From: CAJBVG01 sp943371235
GTDB lineage: Bacteria; Bacteroidota; Bacteroidia; Sphingobacteriales; Sphingobacteriaceae
DNA: 61,048 nt
Assembly (NCBI GenBank): GCA_943371235.1
Contig: CALRTZ010000013.1
Location: forward strand, 1 to 61,048
Reading direction: 5' to 3'
Under the pieces are notes generated by a model. That model saw only the letters and a program-made list of their open reading frames with translations, did not search any database and was not told where the DNA came from. Both the position numbers and the translations under genes were made by a program. Positions 23,755 through 33,944 of the stretch are shown piece after piece (within the stretch, counting starts at the first letter, position 1; the number at the start of each line of letters is the position of its first letter).

Positions 23755-26700
23755 TTATTTCTTTATGAACTTCTGATTAATGTTTTCTGAAAGCCCAAAT
23801 ACTTGTAGCGTATACATTCCTGAAGGGAAATCGGCTACAGGGATATTGTTAATTTCATTACTCATCAAATTATTATTTTCATAAATAATTTTTCCAACAA
23901 CATCTAAAACACGAACTTGAATTTTAGTAACATCCGCATTAGAAATCATAACATTTAATATCTCAGTAGTTGGGTTAGGATACAAACTAACACTAGGGTT
24001 AAGATCCACATTGCGTTTCACTGCAATTACATCAGAGTATTTAAAATGATTGTCACGGTCTACCATTTTCAAACGGTAATATTCTATTGCATTTGATTTA
24101 GTAAATGTTGCATCGTGGAATTGATATTGATTAATTTCTCTGCTGTTTCCAGCTGCAGTAACACGCGCAATATTTTCGAATGTTTTGTCTGTATTTAAAC
24201 GCTCTACTTCAAAATGACTTGAATTAATTTCAGAAGCAGTTATCCAAGTTAAGGCATTGAAATCTGGTTTAGCAGAACCAGTGAATTTAAAGAGTTCGAT
24301 AGGTAAAGGGCTTCCTGCAACATGATCTGCTCCTTTATAAGGAGTACCTGTTGTCGAAGGTCTAACATCCCCATCAAAGTCATCAGTTACAGTTGATACA
24401 AGAACTCCATTTAAATTTGCTGATCCAAGAGAGGCACCAGTTATATGTAAATCCCCGTTTGCTTCATCAGTAAAATTGATATCAACGCTATTACTGTTTG
24501 CATCTCCAGCACTCGAAGATTGAAATTGTGCTAAGGTTGCATCTGTTGTCCATAATCCAACATTGGCTGCTACACTGCTGAAATAAGTATTAAAATTAGC
24601 AGCAGAGGCAGACCAACCTGTTGCAGGTGTAGAAGCAGTATTTGCAACAGCATAGTGTTTTCCTGTACCTCCAGATCGCTCATTGATGAATATATTATTT
24701 CTCATTACAATGGTACAACCAATCGCTCGGTTAAAACCAAAAGTATTGGTTGAGGAGGAGGCGGTTCCACCAATTCGGATGCTGTTAAATAGTATATTTT
24801 GAGTTGTCGAAGTAGCGGTATTCTCCCATAAACCTCTAATAATTGGGTCATTGCTATTGGCAGCATTTGTTATGCTGATCATATTATTTACAGTGGTCCA
24901 ACTACCATTAAATAAATGAATGCCAACAATTCCACAAGAGGCATTATTTGAATTATTTGTCAAGCCATAAATTCTATTTCTACCAATGGTTCCAGCAGAA
25001 CCACTCCCACTAACGACTATTCCTCCACAAAATGTAGCAAAACCTGAACCACTTGATTGCAAAGTAAAAATTTGATTCTGCGTAATTGATTGAGTAACAT
25101 TGGTGCTACTTGAAAGTATGCCAACAACTGCAGGTGCGGAACTTGAAGTAGCAGCTGTACTTGCCGTAATGTTTTTAATAATGTTTAGTGAAATTACAGG
25201 AGTTCCACTGCCTGAGTAAACAATACCTCTAATTGTTGCTGAAGTTCCAACATTCGATCCAACAATATTTGCAATTAAATTATTACTTACGGTTACGGCA
25301 GAAGTGGAGGAGATGTTGATTCCTGTGGTGGGGGATGTGCCTGCAGCAGTAATGCTACTGGCGGTAGCCGTATGTCCAATGGTATTTCCGGTAGAGGTTC
25401 CAACATTTGCCAATCCACTTGTAACTTCAATACCTGTAAAAGTAGCGGAACCTGTACTAGTTAAACTAATGTTTTGAACTGTATTGTTTTGGATAGAGTT
25501 AGCAGTGGTTGTACTACCTGCTGTGGTTATCCCCTTGAAAGTAACAGCAGCACTATTTACCCAAGCTGTACCCCCGGCGCTACTTGTATTTCCTCCTATA
25601 AAGTTACCTGTAATGGTATGCGAATTTCCTGTTTGAATAGAAATACCAGTTTGTGCAGTTGAAGTAGAGGTACTAGTTGCATAAAAACTGTTCCCAGTTA
25701 GGGTGCAGGAATTGGCAACATTAGTAAACAAAATTCCGACAGCACTAAAATTAAAAATATTATTGTTGGTAACGCTGACGGTATTCAATGCAGAATTGGA
25801 GTATACCGCATTTGCTGCTTGTCCAACAGTTCCGGTAGAAACAGCATCTCTAATGTCATTATTAGTAATGGTTACATTATTTGTACCTGTTGCGCCAATA
25901 ATAACAGAACCTCTAGTTGCTGTAGTGGCGTTTGATTCTATAATAGTATTTCTTAAGGTGGCACTTAATGAACCATTGGTAAATTGTATGGCTGCACCTG
26001 TATTGGCTGGGGTTGCATTGGTGTTACTAAATGTTAAAAAAGATCCTGAACCACCCGAACGCCCATCAATACTCACATTATCGGCTCCATTGATATTAAT
26101 CATCGGAGTTCCAGAGCCAAGATTTGGTACAGATATAGTTCTCATTACATTGGTACTTGGCTGTATGGTAAAAGTGAAATTGCTATTAAAAGGGTCTTCG
26201 TTTAATGCGTTTAAAGAATTTGTCCCATCCTCTGTAATATCACTCGTAATATTTACAGTTATGTTGCCTGTAATTATTTTTGCATTTACATCTGCAAAAA
26301 AGCCACCTACCCCCCCTGTTAAGGAAGTATAGGTTTGGCCTGCTCCAACATTAAAAGTACCACTTAATGTTGCAGCAACAATAGTATAAGTATTTACGGT
26401 AGTAGATTTAGCATTTATGTTTTCAACTGGAGGGTTTCCGCTTGCTGTTGCGCCATCAGGGGTTGAAGAAAAATTATTCGCGGCATCTTGCGCCACAACA
26501 AAATACTGAATGGTATTTCCATCGGCTACCGAACCTCCGTTTATAATCGAATAATCGATGGTAAAAGAATAAGGACTTGTAGAGTTTGAGGCAACTACAA
26601 ACTTCCATCCATTACTTGCAGAAGTGTTTCCTACAAACGCATCAGCATCGGTTGATTTTTTGTAATATATTCTAGGTTTTGAAGTTCCAGAAACACCAGT

Positions 26701-29700
26701 GTTATCTGTTATGGTTGCAAAATTAGTCAACACTCGGTTGGAAGCTGTGCCACTTGTTAAATTGGTATAGGTAATGCTTACCGGACTTCCATCAGAAGTG
26801 GTGAAATTTCCTGCATCCGCTCCAATGTCATGCGCAGTTAAGCCCGAACGGGTGGACCCGTCAAAATCATCTGTAACTGCTGCAATAGAAGCACCATTGG
26901 CTTCAGCTGCAGTTGTTCCGCTGATGTGTAAATCTAAGGTAGAACTATTCCCCAATGGAGCCACAAATCCAGGATCTCCTTGATGCGTGAGGTTGTCTAA
27001 ACCTGATGCAGTTCTCCAGGCACTCAGCGTGTAATTTGTAGTGCCATGTCTGATTAATGTTCCCCCTGTACCATTTGCAAAAAGCAAATTGGTATTGCTT
27101 GTTAAACCGGTTGGTAAAGGCAAAGTTCCAGCCACAAAATAGGCAACATTTAATCCTGTTCCACTGGTGTTGGACCTATTATTTACAAAAATATTATTTT
27201 GGAAAGCTCTTGTGTTGGATGTTTGTGCACTATTAAATGCAAAAGTATTGGTAGTGCCTGAAACAACTCCAGTACCGCCAATAAATACGGAGTTATGATA
27301 GAAATTATCTGTTCCTAAGGGCTCATTAATTCCTCTAATATCATAAGCTGCAGTTAAAGAAGCACCAGTCTCATCCAATCCTAAACGGATCATATTGTTT
27401 TGATAAGTAGTAGTTCCAGCCGTAACACTTATTCCATAAATGATACCAACACTAGAAGTGGCAAGTTTTAATGAATGGATTAAATTTCTAGCCACTACGT
27501 TTGTTCCAGTTGTTGGTCCTGAATTATTCAAGCCAATAATTCCAGTTACAGAAGTGGCATGTGTATTGGATAAAGTATGGATGGTGTTTTGACTGATTGT
27601 TAAACCAGCGGTAGTGGATGAATTGGAAATACCAATAATTCCAGTAGTAGTACTTGTACCGGTTGCGTTTGCCGAAAGAGTAAAATTTCTAACGGTATTG
27701 CCAGTAATGGTAATGGTGCCAGAAGTAGTCAAAATACCTGTCATTTGGTTACTGCTATTTGCAGAGGAAGGCACATAGGCATTATTCAAATTAGCGATTG
27801 TATTGTTAGTAATATTTATTACTGCTGATGATGTATTATGTATTCCTCTTGATATCTGCGTAGTGCTACTTGTAGATGCATTGCTCGCATTCATGCTGTT
27901 TGCTGTGGCAGTACTACCAATGGTATTGCTGCTCACCGTGGCAGTGGTTGCGGCCTGGACCAAAATTCCTGTTAAAGTATGTGAAATAGATGTTGTGTTG
28001 CCCGTTGTGGTCATTGATCCAATACCATTGTTGTTGACGAGGTAGGTGGCGGTACTTCCATCCACTACAATGCCATAACTAATAGCCCCAGTAGTTTGAG
28101 ATTGCACTGTAATGGAACCTGTTCCGGTGGTGCTTCCAATGGTATTTGCTACTAGGTTTCCAATATTTACACTGCCGGTTACCGCATAAATACCGCAAAA
28201 AATACCCGGTGCTGTGCTAGCCCCTGAGCTAGAAATCACATTAAAATTGGCAATGGTATTTCCTTGTATGCTACTTGCAGTTACAATTCCGCAAGTGATG
28301 GAAAGTGCTCTATATCTGTTAGCAAAATTACCGGTAACTGTCCATGCAGATCCTCCACAAGAGGCTGCACTTCCGCCAATAAAATTATTGGTGATTGTAA
28401 AATTATTTCCTGAAGATGAGTTATTGATAAAAATACCATTCATAGTAGATACTGCTGTGGTGGTTCTACTTGCTGTTTGGTAAATGCTATTGGCGGTAAT
28501 AGTCCAATCGGTATTACCTCCTGCTAAGTTAACTCCAGCAACAGTAGATACAGTTGTAATAAAAAAATTAAATATATTACAATTAGAAATGGTGTTTGAG
28601 CTATTGTTTGTGGCAGTAGTCGTAGTGGTACCCGAAGAATATACGCCATTGTGTGCAGCAGTTCCTGCTGCAGGAGCTGAAGTAGCACCTGCACCGCAAT
28701 CAATGTCGCAATTGTCGATAAGATTGTTGTCGTTTCCATTCGCTCCTGTAGTGGTGCTGAAATTAACTACTCCAGAGGTGTTCGAACTAAACACTGCTCT
28801 TAAAATCGCAAATTTAACAGTATTACTGCTGCCTTCATTAATAAATCGAATGGCTGTACCTCCAGTTGCGGCACTTGTATTGGCAATAATTAAATCTTTT
28901 GTGCTACCCGTTCCATTTACTCGTCCGTCTAAAATAACATTTTGTGCTCCATTTAAATCAATGGTGGCAGTGGTATTGGTTGAAGTGATTGATAAGCCAG
29001 TTACAGAAGGACGAATGGTTAAGGTATTTGTTCCGCTATTTCCAATAATATTTCCAATGGTTAATGGGAATGTTTCTACGGAACTTACATAATCAGATTG
29101 CAAAGATAAAATAGTAGCACCTGATAATCCATTTAATGTTGCCGATGCAATGGCTGCAGTTAAAGAGGTGAAATCAGCTCCAGCAGCACCAATTGTTTTG
29201 GTGCCAGAAAAAGAGGCTGCATTGGTTGCTTGACTTCCTGTTAAGGCAGTGCCGCCAATTTCTTTCATGGCATAAATTTTATAATGATAGGTGGTAGAGG
29301 CTGATAAACCAGTAACATTATAGGTAGCGGTGTTTGCAGCTAAAACACCACTAGAGTTAGTAAATGTAGTACCTCCATCAGAAGAAATGCAAACGATGTA
29401 ACCTGTTTCATCAGCAGCGTTATCTGTCCAATTGATAGTCATGCTTCCAGCACCTAAGTTTGTGACAGCAAACCCTGTAGGGGCTGCTGCCCCTGCGTTT
29501 GGTGTAAAAGTATATGCAATTCTATTTCCGTCCGATGCTCCTGATAAATTGGCAATAAGTGCACCATCAGCAATAGAATTTGGACTTGGACTTGCGTTTG
29601 TTTGATAAGAAGGACTTGCTCCTATTGTCACAGAACCAACACTTGATGAGGTATTGCTTGATGAAAAATAAATGGTCCTAGATTGACTACTACCATTATT

Positions 29701-30246
29701 ATGCATGACCCCATATTTAAACTCAATTTTACCAGAACTTTCGTAAAGTAACGTTTGAAATTGAGAAGAAGTTCCGGCTGTAGTGCTGTGTGGAATTCTA
29801 AGCCCATTATATTCAATAATTAAAATGCGATTTGGAGCAGATCCAGTAACTTTATATCTTACTTGTCCATCTAATAATTGCAACCCATTATCTCCACCCA
29901 ATGCAGAAATTAATGGTACTGAAGCAGCAGGGCTTTGACTAGTTCCTCCAATTACTGTTGAGCCAAGTCGAACCTGACCGTTGGTATTTAAGGAGAATTG
30001 GGTATAGATATTTCCCATAAAAGGAAATTCAAACCCAATGTTTGTAAGTGCCAAAGAAACATCATCACGATAAGTACCAGTTGCAGATAATTCTGTAGTT
30101 CCGGAACTCATGCTTTCTAAAGAAGCAGTAGTACTTGAACTAAAAACATAATTCGCTGTACTTGCTTGCGCATTAACTTTTTGAGAAAAGAAAGTAAAAA
30201 GTATTGCCGTTATTAATAATAAACGTAGCGTAAAAGTATTCTTCAT
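23755..30246 (-). CDS. Giant secreted beta-helix protein with type IX sorting domain
   Basis: 2163 residues. Residues 1-26 are a signal peptide ending VNAQA. A sandwich-like N-terminal domain follows, and a fibronectin type III domain (about 254-345, APTGFAVTNLGAGSMTINWT) comes next. Two long stretches (about 345-1090 and 1270-1990) are built of repeated Asn/Thr/Ser-rich rungs such as ITNNxI and VSxNTIG, typical of right-handed parallel beta-helices. At the C-terminus is the type A sorting signal for type IX secretion (LYPNPTTEILNVMI ... GMYTLQVF ... KFIKK). It is probably a surface or extracellular adhesin or polysaccharide-binding protein; the target is unknown. The repeats make it prone to assembly error. 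A terminator follows directly. Confidence 0.9.
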   Translation of the reverse strand: MKNTFTLRLLLITAILFTFFSQKVNAQASTANYVFSSSTTASLESMSSGTTELSATGTYRDDVSLALTNIGFEFPFMGNIYTQFSLNTNGQVRLGSTVIGGTSQSPAASVPLISALGGDNGLQLLDGQVRYKVTGSAPNRILIIEYNGLRIPHSTTAGTSSQFQTLLYESSGKIEFKYGVMHNNGSSQSRTIYFSSSNTSSSVGSVTIGASPSYQTNASPSPNSIADGALIANLSGASDGNRIAYTFTPNAGAAAPTGFAVTNLGAGSMTINWTDNAADETGYIVCISSDGGTTFTNSSGVLAANTATYNVTGLSASTTYHYKIYAMKEIGGTALTGSQATNAASFSGTKTIGAAGADFTSLTAAIASATLNGLSGATILSLQSDYVSSVETFPLTIGNIIGNSGTNTLTIRPSVTGLSITSTNTTATIDLNGAQNVILDGRVNGTGSTKDLIIANTSAATGGTAIRFINEGSSNTVKFAILRAVFSSNTSGVVNFSTTTGANGNDNNLIDNCDIDCGAGATSAPAAGTAAHNGVYSSGTTTTTATNNSSNTISNCNIFNFFITTVSTVAGVNLAGGNTDWTITANSIYQTASRTTTAVSTMNGIFINNSSSGNNFTITNNFIGGSAASCGGSAWTVTGNFANRYRALSITCGIVTASSIQGNTIANFNVISSSGASTAPGIFCGIYAVTGSVNIGNLVANTIGSTTGTGSITVQSQTTGAISYGIVVDGSTATYLVNNNGIGSMTTTGNTTSISHTLTGILVQAATTATVSSNTIGSTATANSMNASNASTSSTTQISRGIHNTSSAVINITNNTIANLNNAYVPSSANSSNQMTGILTTSGTITITGNTVRNFTLSANATGTSTTTGIIGISNSSTTAGLTISQNTIHTLSNTHATSVTGIIGLNNSGPTTGTNVVARNLIHSLKLATSSVGIIYGISVTAGTTTYQNNMIRLGLDETGASLTAAYDIRGINEPLGTDNFYHNSVFIGGTGVVSGTTNTFAFNSAQTSNTRAFQNNIFVNNRSNTSGTGLNVAYFVAGTLPLPTGLTSNTNLLFANGTGGTLIRHGTTNYTLSAWRTASGLDNLTHQGDPGFVAPLGNSSTLDLHISGTTAAEANGASIAAVTDDFDGSTRSGLTAHDIGADAGNFTTSDGSPVSITYTNLTSGTASNRVLTNFATITDNTGVSGTSKPRIYYKKSTDADAFVGNTSASNGWKFVVASNSTSPYSFTIDYSIINGGSVADGNTIQYFVVAQDAANNFSSTPDGATASGNPPVENINAKSTTVNTYTIVAATLSGTFNVGAGQTYTSLTGGVGGFFADVNAKIITGNITVNITSDITEDGTNSLNALNEDPFNSNFTFTIQPSTNVMRTISVPNLGSGTPMININGADNVSIDGRSGGSGSFLTFSNTNATPANTGAAIQFTNGSLSATLRNTIIESNATTATRGSVIIGATGTNNVTITNNDIRDAVSTGTVGQAANAVYSNSALNTVSVTNNNIFNFSAVGILFTNVANSCTLTGNSFYATSTSTSTAQTGISIQTGNSHTITGNFIGGNTSSAGGTAWVNSAAVTFKGITTAGSTTTANSIQNNTVQNISLTSTGSATFTGIEVTSGLANVGTSTGNTIGHTATASSITAAGTSPTTGINISSTSAVTVSNNLIANIVGSNVGTSATIRGIVYSGSGTPVISLNIIKNITASTAATSSSAPAVVGILSSSTNVTQSITQNQIFTLQSSGSGFATFCGGIVVSGSGSAGTIGRNRIYGLTNNSNNASCGIVGIHLFNGSWTTVNNMISITNAANSNDPIIRGLWENTATSTTQNILFNSIRIGGTASSSTNTFGFNRAIGCTIVMRNNIFINERSGGTGKHYAVANTASTPATGWSASAANFNTYFSSVAANVGLWTTDATLAQFQSSSAGDANSNSVDINFTDEANGDLHITGASLGSANLNGVLVSTVTDDFDGDVRPSTTGTPYKGADHVAGSPLPIELFKFTGSAKPDFNALTWITASEINSSHFEVERLNTDKTFENIARVTAAGNSREINQYQFHDATFTKSNAIEYYRLKMVDRDNHFKYSDVIAVKRNVDLNPSVSLYPNPTTEILNVMISNADVTKIQVRVLDVVGKIIYENNNLMSNEINNIPVADFPSGMYTLQVFGLSENINQKFIKK

Positions 30247-30270
30247 AAAGTTTCTTGTTTGTTTCAGCCA

Positions 30271-30302
30271 TTAAGATAAGAACAAAAAAATGTTAAATCA
30301 AA
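30271..30302 (-). promoter_or_regulatory. Possible promoter of the giant gene
   Basis: On the minus strand TTTG (30299-30302), a 20-bp spacer and TATCTTAA (30271-30278), two mismatches from TAnnTTTG. The start codon is 24 nt downstream. Confidence 0.35.
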
Positions 30303-30570
30303 GTGTTTAGTATAAGTTTCATGATTTAATGACCTGATTTTTAGCTGTTTTTAAAGAAGTGTTTTAGTGGCTTTTACTGATATTTCTTGAATTATTTACT
30401 TTTCCTATCGAAAATCAATTATAATTCAGTGTATTTAGATGATAATAGTATAATTGCAGAAAAATAATTTATTCTTTGTAAATAAATTTGAATAATCGAA
30501 TTAATAAATTGAGGAAATTTTAGAAGGGATTACAATCGAATTAATTCAATTTCAATTGATATATTAAAAA

Positions 30571-30609
30571 AAGAAGAAATAAAAAGAAATAAAAAGAAAT
30601 AAAAAGAAT
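30571..30609. repeat. AAAAAGAAAT tandem repeat in a 488-bp gap
   Basis: Four copies of a 10-nt unit. The surrounding gap 30247-30734, between the giant gene and tRNA-Leu, is very AT-rich. Apart from this repeat, the promoter candidate and the tRNA terminator, I see nothing in it. Confidence 0.8.
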
Positions 30610-30696
30610 GCTCGATTTCTTTTCTAAAATGCAAATTGGATTTACTATAAACTATTAGTTAGTAGAAAAGTAAGCTATATAGTTTGTATTGAAATT

Positions 30697-30731
30697 AAAA
30701 CGCCCTTTGAGATATTAGAAAAGAGCGTTTT
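30697..30731 (-). terminator. Terminator after tRNA-Leu(CAA)
   Basis: Arms AAAACGCCCTTT (30697-30708) and AAAGAGCGTTTT (30720-30731) pair with one mismatch. On the minus strand a T-rich stretch follows. Confidence 0.6.
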
Positions 30732-30734
30732 TAG

Positions 30735-30814
30735 TACCCAGCGCCGGAGTCGAACCGGCACGGTTTCCCACAGGTGTTTGAGACCAGCGCGTCTACCAAT
30801 TCCGCCAGCTGGGC
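30735..30814 (-). tRNA. tRNA-Leu (anticodon CAA)
   Basis: 80-nt minus-strand class II tRNA. Acceptor arms GCCCAGC/GCTGGGT, D-loop AATTGGTAGAC, anticodon loop CTCAAAC giving CAA, long variable arm, T-arm CCGGTTCGACTCCGG. The anticodon stem has a U-U mismatch. CCA is not encoded. Confidence 0.9.
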
Positions 30815-30831
30815 ATTGATTTATTCTTAAA

Positions 30832-31353
30832 TCAGGTTGCAAACTTATTCAAACTATCTCGAATTCGCAACAAATATTTTTTTCTATACCAAAGGTCCTT
30901 TATTTTCAAGAGTATATCTTCTTCCCCTCGCTCATCATACTGCTTCGCAAAGCCTTGTATCTCTTGTTCTATAGCAATCTCTATGCCCTCTGCTTTCTGC
31001 TTCAAGCTATTTGTTTTATTGGCATCGGGCTCAAAACTCAAATCCATAATCTCCTCATTGATCTCCATCATCTCCATTAAAAAATCTGGAGGCAATGCAT
31101 ATTTCTCTTCTTCTACTAACACTCCTTTTGTTTTTAATAAATATTCTAGTCGTGTGTTAAAAGACTTCAGTACGAAAAAAGATTTATTATTGAGCGTAGA
31201 GAGCTCCAACATTTTTTGTTGTTCCTCTTCAGATTTTAATGCATGGAAATCCGGATGAAAATCTTTGCTGTATTGATAAAACATCTTCTTCAGATTTTCT
31301 TCATCAATATAAAACGATGGATTAATTTTATAAAACTCGAAATAGTTCATCAT
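30832..31353 (-). CDS. hscB: Fe-S cluster co-chaperone HscB
   Basis: 173 residues from ATG 31353; a second ATG follows at once at 31350. The N-terminal J-domain has the HPD motif in DFHPDFH at about residue 33-39, with the HscB-type start NYFEFYKINPSFYID. The C-terminal half is the three-helix bundle that contacts the IscU scaffold (LPPDFLMEMMEINEEI). It stimulates the HscA ATPase during iron-sulfur cluster transfer. No isc genes are nearby. It starts 11 bp after rseP. Confidence 0.88.
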   Translation of the reverse strand: MMNYFEFYKINPSFYIDEENLKKMFYQYSKDFHPDFHALKSEEEQQKMLELSTLNNKSFFVLKSFNTRLEYLLKTKGVLVEEEKYALPPDFLMEMMEINEEIMDLSFEPDANKTNSLKQKAEGIEIAIEQEIQGFAKQYDERGEEDILLKIKDLWYRKKYLLRIRDSLNKFAT

Positions 31354-31364
31354 CAAAAGAAAAA

Positions 31365-32690
31365 CTACTTAACAAACAATTTCCACAAATCGTTTCCAAA
31401 TGCAAATACCATTAAGCCAACTAAAATAAAGAAGCCTACCATTTGCGCACGTTCCATAAACTTATCACTCAATGGTCTACCAATTGCCATCTCTATTAAT
31501 AAAAATACAGCATGACCTCCGTCTAATGCCGGTATTGGCAAGATGTTCATAAAGGCAAGTATCATGGATAAGATACCGGTTAAGGTCCAGAATTTATACC
31601 AATCGAATGTTGCTCCGTAAATAGATGCTATGCCTATTGGGCCTTGTATTGCTTTGGTTGCATTTACTTCTCCTTTTACTACTTTGCCTAATCCTTTTAC
31701 GTTATCGCTCAAAGTTGTCCAAGCTTTTTTAATTCCAATTGGCAATGCGCCAAAGAATGAATGCTCTATTTTCTTTAATTCGAAATCAATTTTAGGTGCA
31801 AACCCAATGGTACCTTCTGCAGAAACTTTTGTGTTTAATACTACTGTATCTGCATTTCTGAGTACTGCAATTTTAACTTCTTTACCTTTGTTGTTTGCTA
31901 ATGCCGGGCGTAATAAATCCATGTACAATACTGAGGTATCGTTAAGACTCAACAGTTGATCTCCTTTTTTCAAACCTGCTTCTTCTGCCGTTTTACCTGG
32001 CAAAATACTATCAATTACTGCTAAAGTTCTTGGTAAATCGTCGATGTAATTACTACGGCCTTTATCTGATATTTTTTCTACAAAATCTGATGGTACACGA
32101 ATGTGTATGGTTTCATTGTCTCTAAAAACATCTAACACTCCAGAGCCTAAAATAATTTCAGAACTCCATAAATCCGAATATCTTTCTAAAGGCTTACCAT
32201 TAATGGCCAACACTTTATCGCCCGATTTTAATCCAATTTCTTGAGCCAATTCATAAGATACAATACCATGTTTTGCTTCGGCATTTGGAATGTACGATTC
32301 GCCGTAGCTGAATACCAACATCCAGAAAATGAAAATGCCTAATAATACGTTTACGGTAACCCCACCAAGCATCACGATTAAACGTTGCCATGCTGGTTTA
32401 GAGCGAAACTCCCAAGCTTGTGCCGGTTGTTTCATTTGCTCTACGTCCATCGACTCGTCTATCATGCCCGCAATTTTTACGTAGCCACCCAAAGGCAACC
32501 ATCCCACTCCGTATTCAGTATCACCAATTTTAAAGCTGAAGAGTTTAAATCCCCAAGCATCAAAAAACAAATAGAATTTTTCTACTTTAATTCCGAATGC
32601 ACGCGCTGCTAAGAAATGTCCAAGCTCGTGTAAAATCACCAAAATCGATAAGCCCGCAATAAGTTGGGCTGCCATTATTAATCCGTTCAT
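31365..32690 (-). CDS. rseP: RIP metalloprotease RseP (site-2 protease)
   Basis: 441 residues, integral membrane. The zinc motif H21ELGH25 lies in the first transmembrane helix, and the second site is NILPIPALDGGH near the C-terminus (LDG motif). Between them are two PDZ-like regions (about 130-200 and 220-300). The enzyme cleaves transmembrane anti-sigma factors or signal peptides within the membrane. Length is normal. It probably forms a group with hscB; dxr, its common neighbour, is upstream after a 102-bp repeat-bearing gap. Confidence 0.95.
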   Translation of the reverse strand: MNGLIMAAQLIAGLSILVILHELGHFLAARAFGIKVEKFYLFFDAWGFKLFSFKIGDTEYGVGWLPLGGYVKIAGMIDESMDVEQMKQPAQAWEFRSKPAWQRLIVMLGGVTVNVLLGIFIFWMLVFSYGESYIPNAEAKHGIVSYELAQEIGLKSGDKVLAINGKPLERYSDLWSSEIILGSGVLDVFRDNETIHIRVPSDFVEKISDKGRSNYIDDLPRTLAVIDSILPGKTAEEAGLKKGDQLLSLNDTSVLYMDLLRPALANNKGKEVKIAVLRNADTVVLNTKVSAEGTIGFAPKIDFELKKIEHSFFGALPIGIKKAWTTLSDNVKGLGKVVKGEVNATKAIQGPIGIASIYGATFDWYKFWTLTGILSMILAFMNILPIPALDGGHAVFLLIEMAIGRPLSDKFMERAQMVGFFILVGLMVFAFGNDLWKLFVK

Positions 32691-32699
32691 ATTTTTTTA

Positions 32700-32800
32700 G
32701 ATATTAGTAGTTAGTCTTTAGTCCTTAGACTTTCGAACGAGTACTAATTTTATAATTATTCTTAATTTTTCACTCCTTTTCCTCTCTAACGACTAAAGAC
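32700..32800. repeat. TTAGTCTTTAGTC word repeat in inverted arms
   Basis: Left arm AGTAGTTAGTCTTTAGTCC (32707-32725) and right arm of roughly complementary sequence (32785-32804, CTAACGACTAAAGACTTAG), with an AT-rich spacer. The right arm overlaps the dxr stop region. A similar word is at 60908-60940. Confidence 0.55.
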
Positions 32801-33944
32801 TTAGTAGAGAGGCTGCGAATATACGGGTTTCTTCATCAGTATTAACGTAATCTGTGTAATTTGGATTTGCGATGTATGTAATTTTTTGCATACATTTTTC
32901 AATCAAATCCGACATCTCCAAGAAGCCAATTTTATCTTTCAGAAATGCATCAACGGCTATTTCATTGGCTGCGTTGAGGATACAGGCCATGTTCCCTCCT
33001 TTTTCTAGAGCATGAAAAGCAAAGCTTAAATTTCTGAAGGTTTCCATATCTGCTTTTTCAAATGTTAAGCTCGGATAATCTATAAAATTGAAACGTGGAA
33101 AATCTGAATCTATCCTGTGCGGATAAGCCAAGGCATATTGTATAGGTAGTTTCATATCGGGCAAGCCCATTTGTGCTTTCATAGAACCGTCTCTAAATTG
33201 TACAATAGAATGTACAATTGATTGAGGGTGTACGATTACGTCTATTTGCGAAGGGGCTAAATTAAACAACCATTTAGCTTCTATTACTTCTAAGCCTTTA
33301 TTCATAAGGCTTGCAGAGTCGATGGTTATTTTAGCACCCATTACCCAGTTCGGGTGCTTTAAAGCTTGCGCTCTGGTAACTGTGCGTAGCTCCTCTATTT
33401 TCTTTCCTCTAAATGGCCCGCCAGATGCTGTTAAAACAATTTTCTCTATGGGGTTTGTCCATTCACCCGCCAAGCATTGGAAAATGGCTGAGTGCTCCGA
33501 ATCTACAGGTAAAATATGTACATCGTTTTCTTCTGCCAATTTGGTAATTAAATCGCCAGCAACTACCAAGGTTTCTTTATTAGCAAGTGCAATTGTTTTT
33601 TTCGCTTTAATAGCGCTAATGGTCGGCTTTAATCCTGCATAGCCTACTAAGGCTGTAAGTACAAGGTGAATGGATTCATAGGTAACCACATCTGCCAGGG
33701 CTTGCTCTCCACAAAATACTTTTATATCGGTATGTGCGAGTAAATCTTTTAAGGCTTGGTACTTTGATTCCTCTTGTATTACTACCGTGTTTACATCAAA
33801 CTCTATGGCTTGTGCCGCTAACAATTCTATATTAGAGTGTGCAGTTAACACTTCTATTTTAAACTTATCGGTGTTTGCTCTTACAACGTCTAATGCCTGT
33901 GTGCCAATAGAACCGGTAGAACCCAATATCGCTATGTTCTTCAT
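32793..33944 (-). CDS. dxr: 1-deoxy-D-xylulose 5-phosphate reductoisomerase
   Basis: 383 residues. It converts DXP to MEP with NADPH, the committed step of the non-mevalonate isoprenoid pathway. Marks are the NADPH loop ILGSTGSIGTQALDVV (5-20), ALANKETLVVAG, the metal/substrate motif PVDSEHSAIFQCL, the TASGGPFR loop, NPNWVMG-type HPNWVMGAKITIDSASLMNKGLE and HPQSIVHS. All main parts are intact. It overlaps GH3 by 4 bp (ATGA). Isoprenoid supply is relevant to the UbiA enzyme of the polyketide locus, though this gene is not part of that regulon. Confidence 0.97.
   Translation of the reverse strand: MKNIAILGSTGSIGTQALDVVRANTDKFKIEVLTAHSNIELLAAQAIEFDVNTVVIQEESKYQALKDLLAHTDIKVFCGEQALADVVTYESIHLVLTALVGYAGLKPTISAIKAKKTIALANKETLVVAGDLITKLAEENDVHILPVDSEHSAIFQCLAGEWTNPIEKIVLTASGGPFRGKKIEELRTVTRAQALKHPNWVMGAKITIDSASLMNKGLEVIEAKWLFNLAPSQIDVIVHPQSIVHSIVQFRDGSMKAQMGLPDMKLPIQYALAYPHRIDSDFPRFNFIDYPSLTFEKADMETFRNLSFAFHALEKGGNMACILNAANEIAVDAFLKDKIGFLEMSDLIEKCMQKITYIANPNYTDYVNTDEETRIFAASLLSL

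Noticed and set aside
25703..26332. Long plus-strand ORF of 209 codons inside the giant gene (also 28484-29092)
   Set aside because: Antisense to a clear coding frame with signal peptide and sorting domain; it is hydrophobic only because Asn/Thr/Ser codons read backward give Val/Leu/Ile. No start context or homology pattern.
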